Positions 47,889-61,438 of a DNA stretch of 64,000 bases are shown here, piece after piece. The translations under genes and the position numbers were made by a program. The DNA comes from Acanthamoeba lenticulata (lineage: Eukaryota > Discosea > Longamoebia > Acanthamoebidae): positions 1 through 64,000 of the forward strand of contig NAVB01000199.1 of the NCBI GenBank assembly GCA_002179805.1, written 5' to 3'. The first letter of the stretch is position 1. Every line of letters begins with the position of its first letter. Under the pieces are notes generated by a model, which saw only the letters and a list, made by a program, of their open reading frames with translations, was not told the origin of the DNA and did no database searches.

Positions 47889-48401
47889 TTACAAGATGTA
47901 TGGCATGTGGCCTGTGCTCATCGGATCTTCCTCTTGCACGTGTATGCGGTCACAGAGGAAGCTTAGCTCCGAGTCGAATTCGGTCTGGAAGGCACTGTCC
48001 TGGTCCTCCCAAGGCGCCCTGTGTGTTTCACAGGGAGCGTTTCAGAAAAAAATCCCTCACGCTCACACCGCTGATACTCAAATGGCTCTGGGCACGCACC
48101 GCCAAACGGGCTTGCCTTCAGTGCTATCTCGAAGAGTGGTCGAGGTCTCAAATTGAGCCATTAAGTCGAGCATGGAAGGCGGGTTTGCCACCGGGCCTAG
48201 TGCAGAAGGTGATGAATTGGGCAAATTAAATCCGTTGATGGGAAGAGCAGGCGAAGCCGAGGAAGTGTGGGAGAGAGGGGGTGGGGATGCTGCTTGCACA
48301 GCTGATGTGAGCAACCCGCTCTCGATAGTGGGCACAAAGGAAGTGCATCGCGGTGGAGTGTTGGCGCGGGCAGATGTTTGTTGGTTGTGAGTGTACTCCA
48401 T
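47889..48401 (-). CDS. Small two-exon protein of unknown function
   Basis: Exons 48401-48100 and 48018-47889 join through a GT-AG intron to give 143 residues. The first exon is Pro/Ser/Thr-rich and contains MLDLMAQFET. The second encodes a more ordered acidic tail, WEDQDSAFQTEFDSELSFL and HVQEEDPMSTGHMPYIL, then a stop. The splice restores one frame with GC-rich codon use, which favours a real gene. An in-frame stop just upstream of the ATG supports this start. I recognise no family. Its start faces that of the GYPP-repeat gene. Confidence 0.5.
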
Positions 48402-48778
48402 GGCGATTCAGAAAGAAACGTGCAAAGCAGGTTTGCGGCAAGGTGAAACTCTTGAGTGGTAAATTGAATCAACACTTGGCGTCAAGCGTTGCTGGCAAAT
48501 CAGCCATGAATAGCGTTTTGCTGGAACGCCTTGGCGCTAAATTTTTCTCCGCACAGAAAAGAAAATCATAAAAGAAAAGGGCAAGCTGCTTTTCTTCATC
48601 TTAATACTCATTTATTCTGTGCCAACCTCGCAAGGGACCAATGGGGCTCGGTTCGGAGACCTTCTTTCGTGAACGTCTCGGCTGCGGTTTGAAAACAGCT
48701 CTTCTTTTTCTCTTTTCCGGGGCACAAGGGACCCGCTAACTTCAAGTTGATTGCCCAACGAAGCACAACACACTACAT
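48402..48778. promoter_or_regulatory. Divergent promoter region
   Basis: 377 bp between the small minus-strand gene and the GYPP-repeat gene, mixed composition. It presumably holds both promoters. A short ATG frame on the minus strand near 48507 is closed after 12 codons. Nothing else recognised. Confidence 0.4.
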
Positions 48779-50001
48779 ATGTCTCATCACCACCACCACA
48801 AGCATCATAAGCACCACTGTGATCCGTGCGATTCGCCACCACACTGCTATTCGCCGCCTCCAGTACGTTGTCTCTGACCATTTAGTGCATCGCATTTCAT
48901 TCTTAACATTGTCTTTCTTGATCTTTACCACTGTTTGGTGTTCACACGCTGCAGTGCGATACCTACTATTCTCCCCCATGCGGTAGCGCGACCGTCCACT
49001 ACACCCACACCCCGCCACCCGTAGTTTACGGTGCGGCCTACCCGCCAACGGGCTACTACGCCCAACCGCTCCCGGGGCCTTATGGCCACCCGCCCGCTGG
49101 CTACCCGCAGTCACCAGTCGCCGGCGCGGTGCCCCAACGAGGGCCTCCCGGCTATCCGCCCATGGGCGGCCCGATGCCTCCTCCGCCTGCGGGGGTCTTC
49201 CACCCTGGAGCCTACCCGCCGCCCGGTGCGGCGATGCCGCCCATGGGCGCCTACCCGGGTGCTCCGCCTCCCGGCTACCCCCACGCGGCCGGCGCGATGC
49301 AGCATCCACCCCCGCCGCAGCAGCAGCAGCACTTTGGTGGGCCGCCCCCGGGCGCCGGTCCCGGCCCCGGCCCCGTAGGTGGGCACAACATCGCGGCGCA
49401 AATCACGAGCGTCTCGCAGCAGCACCAGACCCGCTACGCCGCCACCCAGCAGCAGTATGGCCAGGCCGGCTACCCTCCTGCGCAGAGCGGCTATCCACCC
49501 GCGCAAAGCGGCTACCCACCCGCGCAGGGCGGCTTCCCGCCGTCGCCGCAGCAGTTTGGGCCAGGAGGAGGAGCCGGCCCGGCGCAGCAGGGCTATCCGC
49601 AGCACCAACAATACCCGCCGCAGCAGCAACAGCAGCAGCAGCAAATGCCGCAGCAGGCCCCTCAGGGCTATCCCTCTGGAGCGCCACCATCGCAGGGCGG
49701 CTTTCCGCCGACGCAGCCGCCACCACCGCACTCTGGGGCCGCGCCGTTGTCGACCTCCACGCCACCCGGAAGCATGCCGGGAGGAGCGCCCGCGGAGAAA
49801 AAGACGGAAGAGCAGCCGTTCGCTGGCGCCTCCGCGCCTCCTGCAGCGCCACCGGGCCAGCCGCCCTTTGGCCACGGGGAAGGCTCCTCGCCATCCCCTT
49901 TTGCCGCGAGCTCGTATGCGCAGTCGGCGGGCATGGGCCAGCGCTTCAGTAACCCCAACGCTTCACCAGCCCTCCAGAACCTGGCCTATGGGCGGCCGTA
50001 G
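48779..50001 (+). CDS. His-rich, GYPP-repeat low-complexity protein
   Basis: ATG at 48779 starts MSHHHHHKHHKHHCDPCDSP, then splices (48859 to about 48956) into a protein made of Pro/Gly/Tyr/Gln units such as GYPPAQS and GYPPMGG, with a polyglutamine stretch near 49620-49650. It ends at TAG 49999-50001. Three tandem GYPPAQ units lie at about 49470-49530. There is no signal peptide or TM helix. PGY-rich regions of this type occur in cytosolic annexin-like and coat-associated proteins and can phase-separate or bind WW domains; any such role here is inference. The His/Cys start could bind metal. Confidence 0.7.
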
Positions 50002-50144
50002 AGTGCTTGTGTGCTTCACATGAACAACAACCTGTACAATCTTCTTTCCGTACATTCTCGTCCTGCGTAGTGAATATAACAATAAGAAGCCACCTTCAGC
50101 CAACTCGGGCGCTGCAGAGCAGGCCTAGGTGATGGGCCCCTGGC

Positions 50145-51114
50145 CTACTTCCTGTGTGGTGGCGGTGAAGCCAAATCGGGAAGTTCTTCGTGGTCGGTGG
50201 TGGGCTCGAAGCCCAGCTGGGCCATGAAGCTCTCAAAGCCCTTCATGAACTCATGCACGAACTCTTGCACGATTTTCTGCGCAAATGATGGTAAGTGCGC
50301 TTCCTTGGCGCTAATGATCGTTGTGGGCGATCGCACCACTGGGATTAAGTTGTCAAAATGCTCTGCTAGAGTCATGAGATTGGCTTCCTCAGCGGCGCGC
50401 TGCATGACAGAGTAGAAGTCCTGCGTGCTCATGCCGTACGCTCTCTTCACGTTCAATATCTGCGAAGCACGGTCGGTTCAAACTGTTCCAAGGACAGAGA
50501 ACAGGCGAGGTCACGCAAACCTTGTGCATGCTTCGAAGCACGTCAGTGTCGAGAAACATGATCTTGGGCCGCCCCTTCTCGAGCTTGAGCTTTTTGACAT
50601 CCTTGATCTCCACAAACAGGCCAGTCATCCAGTTCACAAAGCGCTCGTGACCGCCAGGACCGGTGATGAAGTTCCACATCTGCAAGGTGCAGTAGGCTTG
50701 GAACTTGGTCTGCACATGCCAAGTCAACACAAGAGCACAAGAAGCATAACGGCGGCAAGAGGTACCATTTGCTGCAGCTCATGTGACTCTCGGTTTCCCT
50801 GTTCCCGCTCGTAGCAGAGATCAATAAAGCTCATGATGTCTTCCATGTAGAAGCGGCACCTATGTGAACGATCCAACACGAACAAGATGCCTAAGTGTGT
50901 CAAGTCGAGCGGATAGTCCCTCAGTATCACGTCTGTTTGCATCTCCGCCAGCTGGTCGACTGTCTGGAGGAGCAGTCAGAAGGAGGTGGAAAAGCTGTGA
51001 ATGACGCTTCAAAACACTCACCAAGTATCCCCTGTTCTTGCGGTAACCTACTTCTCGTCGCACCCGCTCATATTCAGCTGTTGCGTTCTGCTTAATAACC
51101 TGCAAGTTGCCCAT
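50145..51114 (-). CDS. EF-hand-like protein of unknown function
   Basis: Four exons: 51114-51022, then segments at about 50960-50770, 50710-50525 and 50456-50145. ATG at 51114 gives MGNLQVIKQNATAEYERVRR. DLTHLGILFVLDRSHRCRFY followed by MEDIMSFIDLC resembles a degenerate EF-hand (Asp at loop position 1, Ser at 3, Phe at 8). FQAYCTLQMWNFITGPGG and KIVQEFVHEFMKGFESFMAQ look globular and helical. MG at the start could permit N-myristoylation. The frame is well supported, but I cannot name the family with confidence. It is divergent from RPL35. Confidence 0.6.
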
Positions 51115-51497
51115 GGTGCAGCGCTGTTGGTATAACCTTTTCCCAAAGACCTTTTCTTTTCACGCGCCAAGGGACATGGCGATTTATTGACGACTCATAT
51201 CGATTAAGAACAATCACAGCCTTTCTCTTGACCTCCTGGCATATGACTGTTCTGCAAGTCTACGCAGAGGAAAGTAAAAGGCTTCCCAAGTTGTGCCCAT
51301 GGGAGCACTTGGGATTAGCTTTTGATGTCACCGGTGGGGGCGGCTGGATATAACCGGGATAAACTGAAATTTTTGCAATGCCGATTAAGGCATGGAGGGA
51401 TAATACCAGCCACCGGCACCTTTTTTCTTCTTTCTCCTTCTCTCTGCATCGGCTTCCTCCTCTCTCCCGGCCGCCCTAGAGATTCCATTCCGACATC
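51115..51497. promoter_or_regulatory. Divergent region upstream of RPL35
   Basis: 383 bp between opposite starts. It contains CTGGATATAACC (51344-51355), repeated exactly 110 bp upstream of both RPL37A and DLD, and a pyrimidine tract (51420-51470) just before RPL35, a common feature of ribosomal protein transcripts. No gene seen inside. Confidence 0.45.
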
Positions 51498-51872
51498 ATG
51501 CCGAAGGTCAAGGCCCACGAACTCAGGACTAAGAAGAAGAACGAGCTGCTCAAGCAGCTTGATGAGCTCAAGACCGAGCTCGCCTCGCTCCGCGTCCAGC
51601 AGGTGACCGGCGGCGCCCCCTCCAAGCTCGCTAAGATCAAGGAGATCAGGAAGTCCGTGGCCCGTGTCAACACTGTGATCAGCCAGACCCAGAGGCAGCA
51701 GCTGCGCATGTTCTACAAGGACAAGAAGTACAAGCCCCTTGACCTCCGCGTGAAGAAGACCCGCGCCATCCGTCGCCGCCTGAGCAAGAGGGAGGCTGGT
51801 GCCAAGACCGTGAGGCAGACGAAGAGGCAGGCCCACTTCCCCCAGCGCAAGTTTGCCGTGAAGAGCGCTTAA
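51498..51872 (+). CDS. RPL35: 60S ribosomal protein uL29 (RPL35)
   Basis: Intronless, 124 codons plus stop. Starts [20 protein letters not shown] and contains [20 protein letters not shown] and [17 protein letters not shown], the diagnostic uL29 signatures, ending in a basic tail. Length equals that of other eukaryotic L35 proteins (about 123 residues). Part of the 60S subunit near the exit tunnel. The lack of introns in an intron-rich region, and strongly biased GC-ending codons, fit high expression. Confidence 0.98.
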   Translation: MPKVKAHELRTKKKNELLKQLDELKTELASLRVQQVTGGAPSKLAKIKEIRKSVARVNTVISQTQRQQLRMFYKDKKYKPLDLRVKKTRAIRRRLSKREAGAKTVRQTKRQAHFPQRKFAVKSA

Positions 51873-52200
51873 GCGAGGAATCTCTAAAGGTAAATAGCAT
51901 ACATGCGGCAAATACAAAAACAAAAATCATACATTGCTCCTCTCGCGCCTTGAGAGTGCTTCTGCATGGCAGTGTGCCGTTTTGAGGGAGCCACGTAGTA
52001 AACTGGGACAACTCTTTATGTCCATCAGCGTTCACCACCTTCAGCGTAACAACGCTTGGCGGCCTCAAGGAGCGCGGGCTTAGTAACTGCAAACATGGGT
52101 ACACCATCAAAAGCAGAAGGGTAGCAGAGAGCAACTTAGCGCAACGCACTTCTGCGTGCGTTTTGAAGCAAAAAATGAATTAGTGACCGAAAAAAAGATG
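51873..52200. other. Intergenic between RPL35 and tRNA-Gln
   Basis: Holds the RPL35 3' UTR. On the minus strand an acceptor-like site near 52098 is followed by a short frame (VTKPALLEAAKRCYAEGGER, then stop). It could be the last exon of an unrecognised gene, but no upstream exon is evident. Confidence 0.35.
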
Positions 52201-52272
52201 TCGCCCCACCCAGATTTGAACTGGGGTCCTAGGTACCAGAAACCCATATGCTGCCAACTACACCATGAGGCG
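52201..52272 (-). tRNA. trnQ(CUG): tRNA-Gln (CUG), second copy
   Basis: Identical over all 72 nt to the copy at 37689-37760, with the same short flanks: AAGACC just 5' of the gene and a T7 terminator 5 nt after it. Anticodon CTG in loop TTCTGGT. No intron. Confidence 0.95.
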
Positions 52273-52576
52273 GTCTTGTGGGCTAGGAGACAACAAATAA
52301 AATTTTGATACGCATAATCTTTGCAAGAATTCGGTCGATCTCAAGTATTCGCTATTTACAGCGGTCTGATGCGAAATTCAAGCTCTATTTCTAGGCCGCA
52401 GAATTGCGCCTGCCAATTTTTGAAGCCATTTGTCCACGCCAGCGGCGCACCAGTTTTGGCTGAAGTGGCTAGGAGGTAAGGAGTTGGCGCAAGGCGTGTG
52501 TATGCGGCGGAGCACCTGGTGGCAACAGTACAGAAACAACACAAACAACTCTTCACGCAAGCGTACGTACGAAGAG
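52273..52576. other. Intergenic, DnaJ promoter
   Basis: Short spacer between the tRNA and the DnaJ start. The DnaJ frame stays open upstream to an earlier ATG at 52502, so the true start could lie there. I prefer 52577 because the conserved J-domain follows 11 residues later. Confidence 0.4.
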
Positions 52577-54030
52577 ATGAACGGAAACAACGGCAAGAAC
52601 AAGGGCGAGGACCTTTACGCTGTCTTGGGTGTGGCGCAAGATGCCTCTGACGCGGACATCAAGAAGGCCTATAGGAAGCTGGCGATGAAGTGGCACCCAG
52701 ACAAGAACCCTGGTAATCAGGAGGCTGAGGAAAAGTTCAAGAAGATCAGCCACGCCTACGATGTCCTCTCGGACGAGAAGAAGAGGCGCATCTACGATCA
52801 GTACGGTGAGGAGGGCCTGCAAGGCGGCGGTGAGAGCAGCGCCGATTCGATTTTCAGAAATTTCTTCTCGGCATTTGGCGGCGGCGGCGATGACGACGAC
52901 CCTTTCAGCAGCTTCTTCGGTGGTGGCAGGCGCCGGGAATCTGGCCCACGCAGGACGCGTGATGTCGCTTACGAACTCCCCGTCTCGCTCAGCGAAATGT
53001 ACAACGGCAAGGTGAGGAAACTCAAGATCACCAAGAATGTGTTGTGTGAGCCTTGCGAGGGTACCGGCAGCAAGACCAAGTCGGCCCCGGAGAAGTGCAG
53101 CGGCTGCAAGGGCGCTGGTATGCGCATTGAGGTGCGCCAGCTGCGTCCCGGCTTCATCACTCAGTCGCAGACCGTGTGCCCCAACTGCCGTGGCGAGGGT
53201 ATTGAGCCCCTTCCCTCCTTTTCCCCCTTCTTTTCTTCGACGGACAGGAGCGCTCACTTAAAGGTTTGTGACTTGCAGGCACGACCACCAAGCAGTCGGA
53301 CAAGTGCACCGCGTGCCAGGGCCAGCGGCTTGTCGAGGTCAAGAACGTGTTGGAGGTTAACATCGAGAAGGGATCCAAGCCGGGCAAGAGGATCGTGTTC
53401 CCCGGCGAGGCCGACCAGATGGTACGCCGTGCTTTTCCCTTCTCTCATTACTTGCGGGCCTCTGTTGCTAACTAAGTATGCCACCCACCACACACATGTC
53501 TGAAAACACAGCCCGGCGCCACTCCAGGTGACGTCGTGGTGGTGCTGAGCGAGAGGGAGGAGGAGAACAGCCCGTGGAAGAGGGTGGGCGACGATCTTGT
53601 CTATCTGAAGACAATCACCCTCGCCGAGGCGCTCACCGGCTTCGAGTTTGCTCTTACCCACATGGATGACCGAGTCTTGGTCGTGCAGTCGGAGCCCAAG
53701 GACGTCATCAACCCGGGTGATATCCGCGTTGTGGAGGATGAAGGCATGCCCCTCAACCCCGGCGGCGTCGAGAAGGGCAAGCTCTTCATCAAGTTCGACA
53801 TCAAGTTCCCGACCCACGACGAGATTAAGTCACACGTGCAGGAGCTCCGCAAGCACCTGCCCGCCGTCCCGCCGGTCTCGAAGAAGGATATGGCGTCGGC
53901 CGAGAAGGTGACGGCGCAGCAGTTCGATGCTGAGGTCGAGGAGAGGAGGCGAAAGGCGCAGAGGAGGGCCGAGAAGGAGCAGGAGAGGCAAAACGGTGAG
54001 GGTGGCGGTGCGGGCTGCGTCCACCAGTAA
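52577..54030 (+). CDS. Type I DnaJ/Hsp40 co-chaperone (DNAJA/Ydj1)
   Basis: Exons 52577-53198, 53279-53421 and 53512-54030 join to 427 residues. J-domain with [20 protein letters not shown] and the HPD motif in WHPDKNPG. A Gly/Phe-rich stretch follows ([16 protein letters not shown]). The zinc domain has [24 protein letters not shown] and CTACQGQR; the third repeat is followed by an intron. The C-terminal substrate domain includes [12 protein letters not shown]. The protein ends CVHQ, a CaaX box of the kind farnesylated in Ydj1 and DNAJA2. It activates cytosolic Hsp70 and delivers clients. The whole family layout is complete. Confidence 0.96.
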
Positions 54031-54263
54031 GGTCCCAGACCTGCGGGGTGCTGCAGAGAGGAGGACGGGAGAGAGAGAGAGACATCATCAGCAACAACAG
54101 CGAGCACATCACCCCCGAAGACCCGAGGAAAGGCACAAAAGGGCTTTGTATCTTTCTGTTTGCGACGCATCACGTCGCCGCTCGCAGGGCCCTCACGAAC
54201 AACAAGCAAGTTCTTATTTTTATTTCTGCCACACCACTCCCTTGCGCACTTACTTGCTGAGCC

Positions 54264-54544
54264 ATGGTGCACGCCACGAAAGGCGTTCTTGTAACTTGGT
54301 GCGTTGTAGGCGGATCTACGTGATGTCGCCCCCGACACTAACGAGTATTTATGATTCCTGCTTGGCCAGCGATGCAACGATGAAACAGTTCCTGCTCTTC
54401 TTGGACAAGGAGCATCACTTCATCATCAAGGACCTCGATGAAACGCATGTGCTTGTCGACGCCAGCAAGGCTGATCTCATACGCGAGAAAGTGAATGAAC
54501 TGTACGAAGAGAACACCTACGTGCCCATAAAAACTGATAATTGA
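54264..54544 (+). CDS. GTF2H5: TFIIH subunit TFB5 (GTF2H5/TTDA)
   Basis: Two exons (54264-54298 and 54370-54544) join to a 69-residue protein. The splice creates MVHATKGVLVTC joined to DATMKQFLLFLDKE, matching the strand-helix start of GTF2H5, followed by FIIKDLDETHVLVDAS and a C-terminal helix. Eukaryotic TFB5 is about 70 residues. It stabilises the p52 subunit and stimulates the XPB ATPase in transcription and nucleotide excision repair. The small first exon makes this gene easy to miss. The frame before 54340 without splicing hits a stop, which supports the intron. Confidence 0.93.
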
Positions 54545-54612
54545 ACGGACCTTCCCGGGAGAGAAATGAAAGATACCCAGCTCGCGCACTACATTTATTG
54601 AAGATCGATAAT

Positions 54613-55060
54613 TTAGGCAGTCTTCATCTCACGGAGACGACGGATGGTCGACCTCACGGTGGCAGCGGCGGTGGTGCTGCAAAGGGGGGAAGTGTAAGAC
54701 GAGAGCTTTCGCTGGAAATGAACTAGTAGGAGGGACGTACTTCATCACCCAGGCGCCACCAGCGAGGGTCTTACCGCAGCCCTTGCAGTGCCAGATGCCC
54801 ACAGCGGTCCTCTTCACGGAGTCCTTGCCGCAGAAGGTGCAAGTGTAGCGGGCGTGCTGCGTGATTTCCATCTTCTTGATCTGCTTCCTGAGCGAGGCAC
54901 CATAACGGGTACCGTACTTACCGGTCACACCGACCTTCTTCGTGCGCTTGGCCTAATGGAGGAAATAATCAAGGATCAGAGGTTGTAGCAGTGGAGGCAA
55001 GGCAGCCACTAAAGAGATGTAGCCGAAATCAACACATCTTATGAGGGATTTACTTACCAT
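54613..55060 (-). CDS. RPL37A: 60S ribosomal protein eL43 (RPL37A)
   Basis: Three exons. The first is only the ATG (55060-55058), followed by an intron; the second is 54952-54741 and the third 54676-54613. Product 92 residues, the standard length: [20 protein letters not shown], the zinc ribbon CTFCG...WHCKGCGK and GGAWVMN joined by splicing to [18 protein letters not shown]. It binds the 60S subunit. An ATG-only first exon is typical of ribosomal protein genes that place an intron at the start codon. Confidence 0.97.
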
Positions 55061-55290
55061 TGCTTTCTAATTGAGAGCCGAAGCTAGTGGACTCTGGGGG
55101 ATGAGAGAGGAGAAGAAAGAAGAAAAGGCACTTTGCTTCGTCGACAATTTAGAGTGCGATTTTTTATGTCTGGATATAACCAGGTGCGGATAATAATTTC
55201 CTGTTCGCTCTTTTCTTGGTGTTTCACGTCCTGCTCTTTATCGCCGCTCTGCTTGACGCCATCTTCGTCCTTCCCACAGCTAACCACACA
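55061..55290. promoter_or_regulatory. Divergent promoter RPL37A / DLD
   Basis: 230 bp between two start codons. CTGGATATAACC at 55170-55181 is identical to the element upstream of RPL35, here about 110 bp from each start. An AT-rich core (55155-55200) surrounds it. TATA-like GATATAA is part of the motif. Confidence 0.45.
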
Positions 55291-58375
<3,085 letters not shown>

Positions 58376-59075
58376 GGCTTAGAAGAGCTTCTTGCGCCGA
58401 CCACCTCCCGTTTTCCCTTTTCTTCTCCTCGCCTTATTTTGTGCACCCTAAAAGCTCCTTGCCTCTGTCCTTCTATTTTTTTCTGTTCAAGAAGATGCAC
58501 CAAAAGCCCAAAACGTCTGTGGGGCGGGAGCAGTAAAAGGCCAGCAACGAGATTGTGCGGGAAAGACAGAGCTACAAGCCTGCGGTACCTGCCCGAGTAG
58601 CCGAGGGCCGGTCGAGAAAACACGTGCAAGCTGTTGTAGTCGCCCAACTCGCAACGCTTCTCTTTCCTTTCCTCTTCTTTTCCTGCCGGCCAAGCGATCC
58701 CACGCTATCGCGGCCCAAGTTAGGACGCACCCAAGCAATCGGACCGTTTTCGCCGCCATCCACACGAATCGAGCCAATGACGGTGAGTCCAAACATTCCG
58801 GTGGCAATTACTGCAGACAATTGGATGAACCAGCCACTTTTCGCCTTTGTTTCCCCGACTTGGGGTTTGCAAGGTGGTCCCAAGAGGGACGACGACGACG
58901 GAGAGGTGGGCCCGTTCAGGCCGGGGCCGCAGATAAAGGGAGCCTTCGAGTTCCTGCTCTCTTTGCTCTTCACCCACACCACCCGCACAAGCACAAAAAG
59001 CCACCTCCAGCGCCAGTCGTTGTTCTGCGTCCCAGACTCCAAGACAAACCACTCACGCACACACACAGCACAACC
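58376..59075. other. Intergenic, 700 bp
   Basis: DLD 3' UTR at left (pyrimidine-rich), promoter and 5' UTR of the propeptide gene at right. Overlapping frames on both strands show no domain. A CA/AC-rich stretch precedes the ATG at 59076. No RNA gene or repeat recognised. Confidence 0.5.
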
Positions 59076-59640
59076 ATGAGCGTCGCTATCCCGTCTCGTC
59101 TTACCCGCAAGCAGTCGTTCTCGGAGAACATGGGCCCTGCCCCGGCCAACCATCACCTCACCATCCACATCGTGCTCAAGTTCCAGAACCTGGACTGGCT
59201 CGCGAACAAGGTAACCCCAGCCCGTCCTCTTCGTCTGCCCTTTCTTCTTATTTTTCTTGTCAAGAAGAAGAAGAAGAGGGCTCTGACGTCACCACTCTCT
59301 CTTGTGCGCACAGTTGAAGGAGGCGAGCGACCCTAACAGCCCCAACTACGGCCAGTATGCTACCATGGAGGAAATCAACCGCCTCACGGTAGCCCCTGAA
59401 GAGCACATGGAGAGATTGGTGGCGTGGCTCGAGTCCCACGGCGTAGAAGACATCCACCGCCGCTCGACCGACGTGGTGGTCTCCGTGACCGTAGCCCAGG
59501 CGCAAAAGCTCTTCAACGCCAAGCTCAACAAGTTTGGTATCCCGAACGACGGCGACGGTGCCTTCATGGTCCGCCGGTCTGGCGAGCTGCAGATTCCTGA
59601 CGAGCTCAAGGACATCGTCGAACTCGTTGTCGGCATCTAG
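59076..59640 (+). CDS. Stand-alone S53 (sedolisin/kumamolisin) propeptide domain
   Basis: Two exons (59076-59210 and 59314-59640) give 153 residues starting MSVAIPSRLTRKQSFSENMG. From HHLTIHIVLKFQNLDWLANK onward it matches the activation domain of S53 serine proteases: LKEASDPNSPNYGQYATMEE, TVAPEEHMERLVAWLESHGV, VSVTVAQAQKLFNAKLNKFG and a final ELVVGI. It stops exactly where a protease domain would begin, and no catalytic domain follows before the next gene on the other strand. No signal peptide is visible. S53 propeptides inhibit and fold their own protease; a free copy could act in trans as an inhibitor or chaperone (inference). Confidence 0.85.
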
Positions 59641-60274
59641 ATGACTGCAACTACGTCGTTTCTCTGCTTAGGCCGATCGTTGTGGCGGGTGCACCGGAAC
59701 CGCCACGTTGGCTACCGCAACGGGACACGAAGGAAAAGAGAAAAAAAGGAGGGAGACGGCTTGCCGCCGCTACCGGCAAAGAGACGGTAAGGGCCGAGAG
59801 TGGCTCAGTTTTGGTTGGAGGCGATAACCTCACGGCTTTCAGTGTATGATGATGATGTTTTGGTTCAATTAGAAGAGACTTTCTGATATTCAAAAAAAGC
59901 GGAGGAGCAACGCCCATCAGGGTCGCACGAAACCATGACCAAAGCCCGGGTTCCCAACTTGAAGTTCTGCCCTGATGTAGAGCGCATGACCTTGGCGGGG
60001 CGCAGTTGTCTCACGCACGCGTGGCGCTGGTTCGGCGGACCCCTCGTCAACGAGGTCCTCATCATTGACGCTCCTCCTCTTCCTCGTCGTGAGCAGAGGC
60101 GTCAGTCGTGGAGGAGGTGTCGACGCTCGTGTGGCTCGCCGACGCCTTGTGCCACTGTTTACAGCCCCGAAGCATTCATGTTCGAAAAATGTGGTGGTCA
60201 TGTCTCAACGGTGCGACTCCGACCTTTGAGCCAAGTTTTGGGCAAGCTTGCTTTGTTTTGTGTATTTTGTCGTT
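59641..60274. other. Intergenic with weak minus-strand frame
   Basis: Between the propeptide and G-alpha stops, which are convergent. A minus-strand ATG frame at about 60179-60066 reads MLRGCKQWHKASASHTSVDT and ends in an acidic tail HDEEEEERQ. Codon use fits local genes, but no upstream exon or family is evident. It might be a short gene or an alternative 3' exon. Confidence 0.3.
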
Positions 60275-61438
60275 TCAGCCCAGCCCGTTGTAGCGTATGA
60301 GCCAAGAGACGAGGATCTCGTTTACAGCATTGAACACCGTTCGAGCGTTGTCAGTGTCCGTCGCGCAGGTCTCGTGCGTGAAGATTATCTGTCGGTCTGG
60401 TGAGGGCGATTTGTTGCACGCCACAAAGCGCTTCTTGATGTAGCTCACGGCCTGGTCGTAGGTTTGGTCACCGCGGTAGTTCTTGAAGCAGACGTTGAGG
60501 TTGGTGTGCTGGATCTTTTCTTCGAATATGTCTTTCTTGTTGAGGAAGAGGATGATCGGCGTGTTGATGAACCACCGGTTGTTGATCACGTCATTAAACA
60601 GAATCAGCGATTCGCGCATGCGATTGGTGGTTTCATCCTCCTCCAGCACGCAGTCGTATTCGGACAAAGAGGCAATGAAGATCACTGCCTTCACGTCCTC
60701 GAAGCAGTAAATCCACTTCTTCCGCTCGCTGCGCTGCCCGCCCACATCAACCATGCGGAAGGAGAGCTTCCCGGAATCGAACCTCGTCTCGATAAGGCCA
60801 GTGGTCTTCTTGCGTAGTCGCAGAACGTCGTCTTCCGAAGGAATGTAGCCCTTGACCGCCACTCGGTCGATGTGCTCGAAAAAGTAGGCGGTTGAGTCAT
60901 TGAGCTACACACCCACATCATCAGCACATGATGTCACACTTATCGACTGAGTGGCCAATAGAATGCCACGCACCTGAAACTCGTTGCGTCGAGCGTAGGC
61001 GGCCTGCACGGCAGGATCATTCCAAAGGTCCCTGAAGAGTTTTGCAGTGGCGGGGATGAACTCGAGGTCGCTGGCAAGGTTGATGGAGTCGAGCACGTCA
61101 GCCGCTTCTTCGTTGTCCGGGTGCAGCTCTGGTCCCGGCGAGAGCTCGTCAGCCTGGAATCGCCGTGTTGCCACGATGAGCTTCTTCATGGAGTCCAGGA
61201 TGTTGCCGTAGACGACTGGCCGCTGCGTCAACCGCTCCTCCATAGTGAAGCCGTTCTTGTGGATTATCTTCATCTGCTTGGCGAACGTGCTCTTGCCCGA
61301 CTCACCGGCACCTAGCAGTAGCAATTTGATCTCGTTGGTCCGCTCCTTTCGCTCACTCTCCAGTTCCATGTCGATGTCCCGCGACATTCTTCTTGCGCGC
61401 ATCTCTTCGTCGCTCAGCTTACTTGTCAGGCAACCCAT
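60275..61438 (-). CDS. Heterotrimeric G-protein alpha subunit
   Basis: Exons 61438-60974 and 60904-60275 join to 364 residues. MGCLTS at the start fits N-myristoylation and palmitoylation. P-loop GAGESGKST at residues 43-51, helical domain, switch I VLRLRKKTTGL with the catalytic Arg, switch II DVGGQRSERKKW, NKKD and TCATDT. The C-terminus IRYNGLG has no Cys at -4, so pertussis toxin modification is not expected. It couples seven-helix receptors to effectors at the plasma membrane. All GTPase residues are present. Confidence 0.96.

Noticed and set aside
59935..60300. 121-codon plus-strand open frame
   Set aside because: No domain, unusual composition and no splice context; overlaps the G-alpha stop on the other strand.
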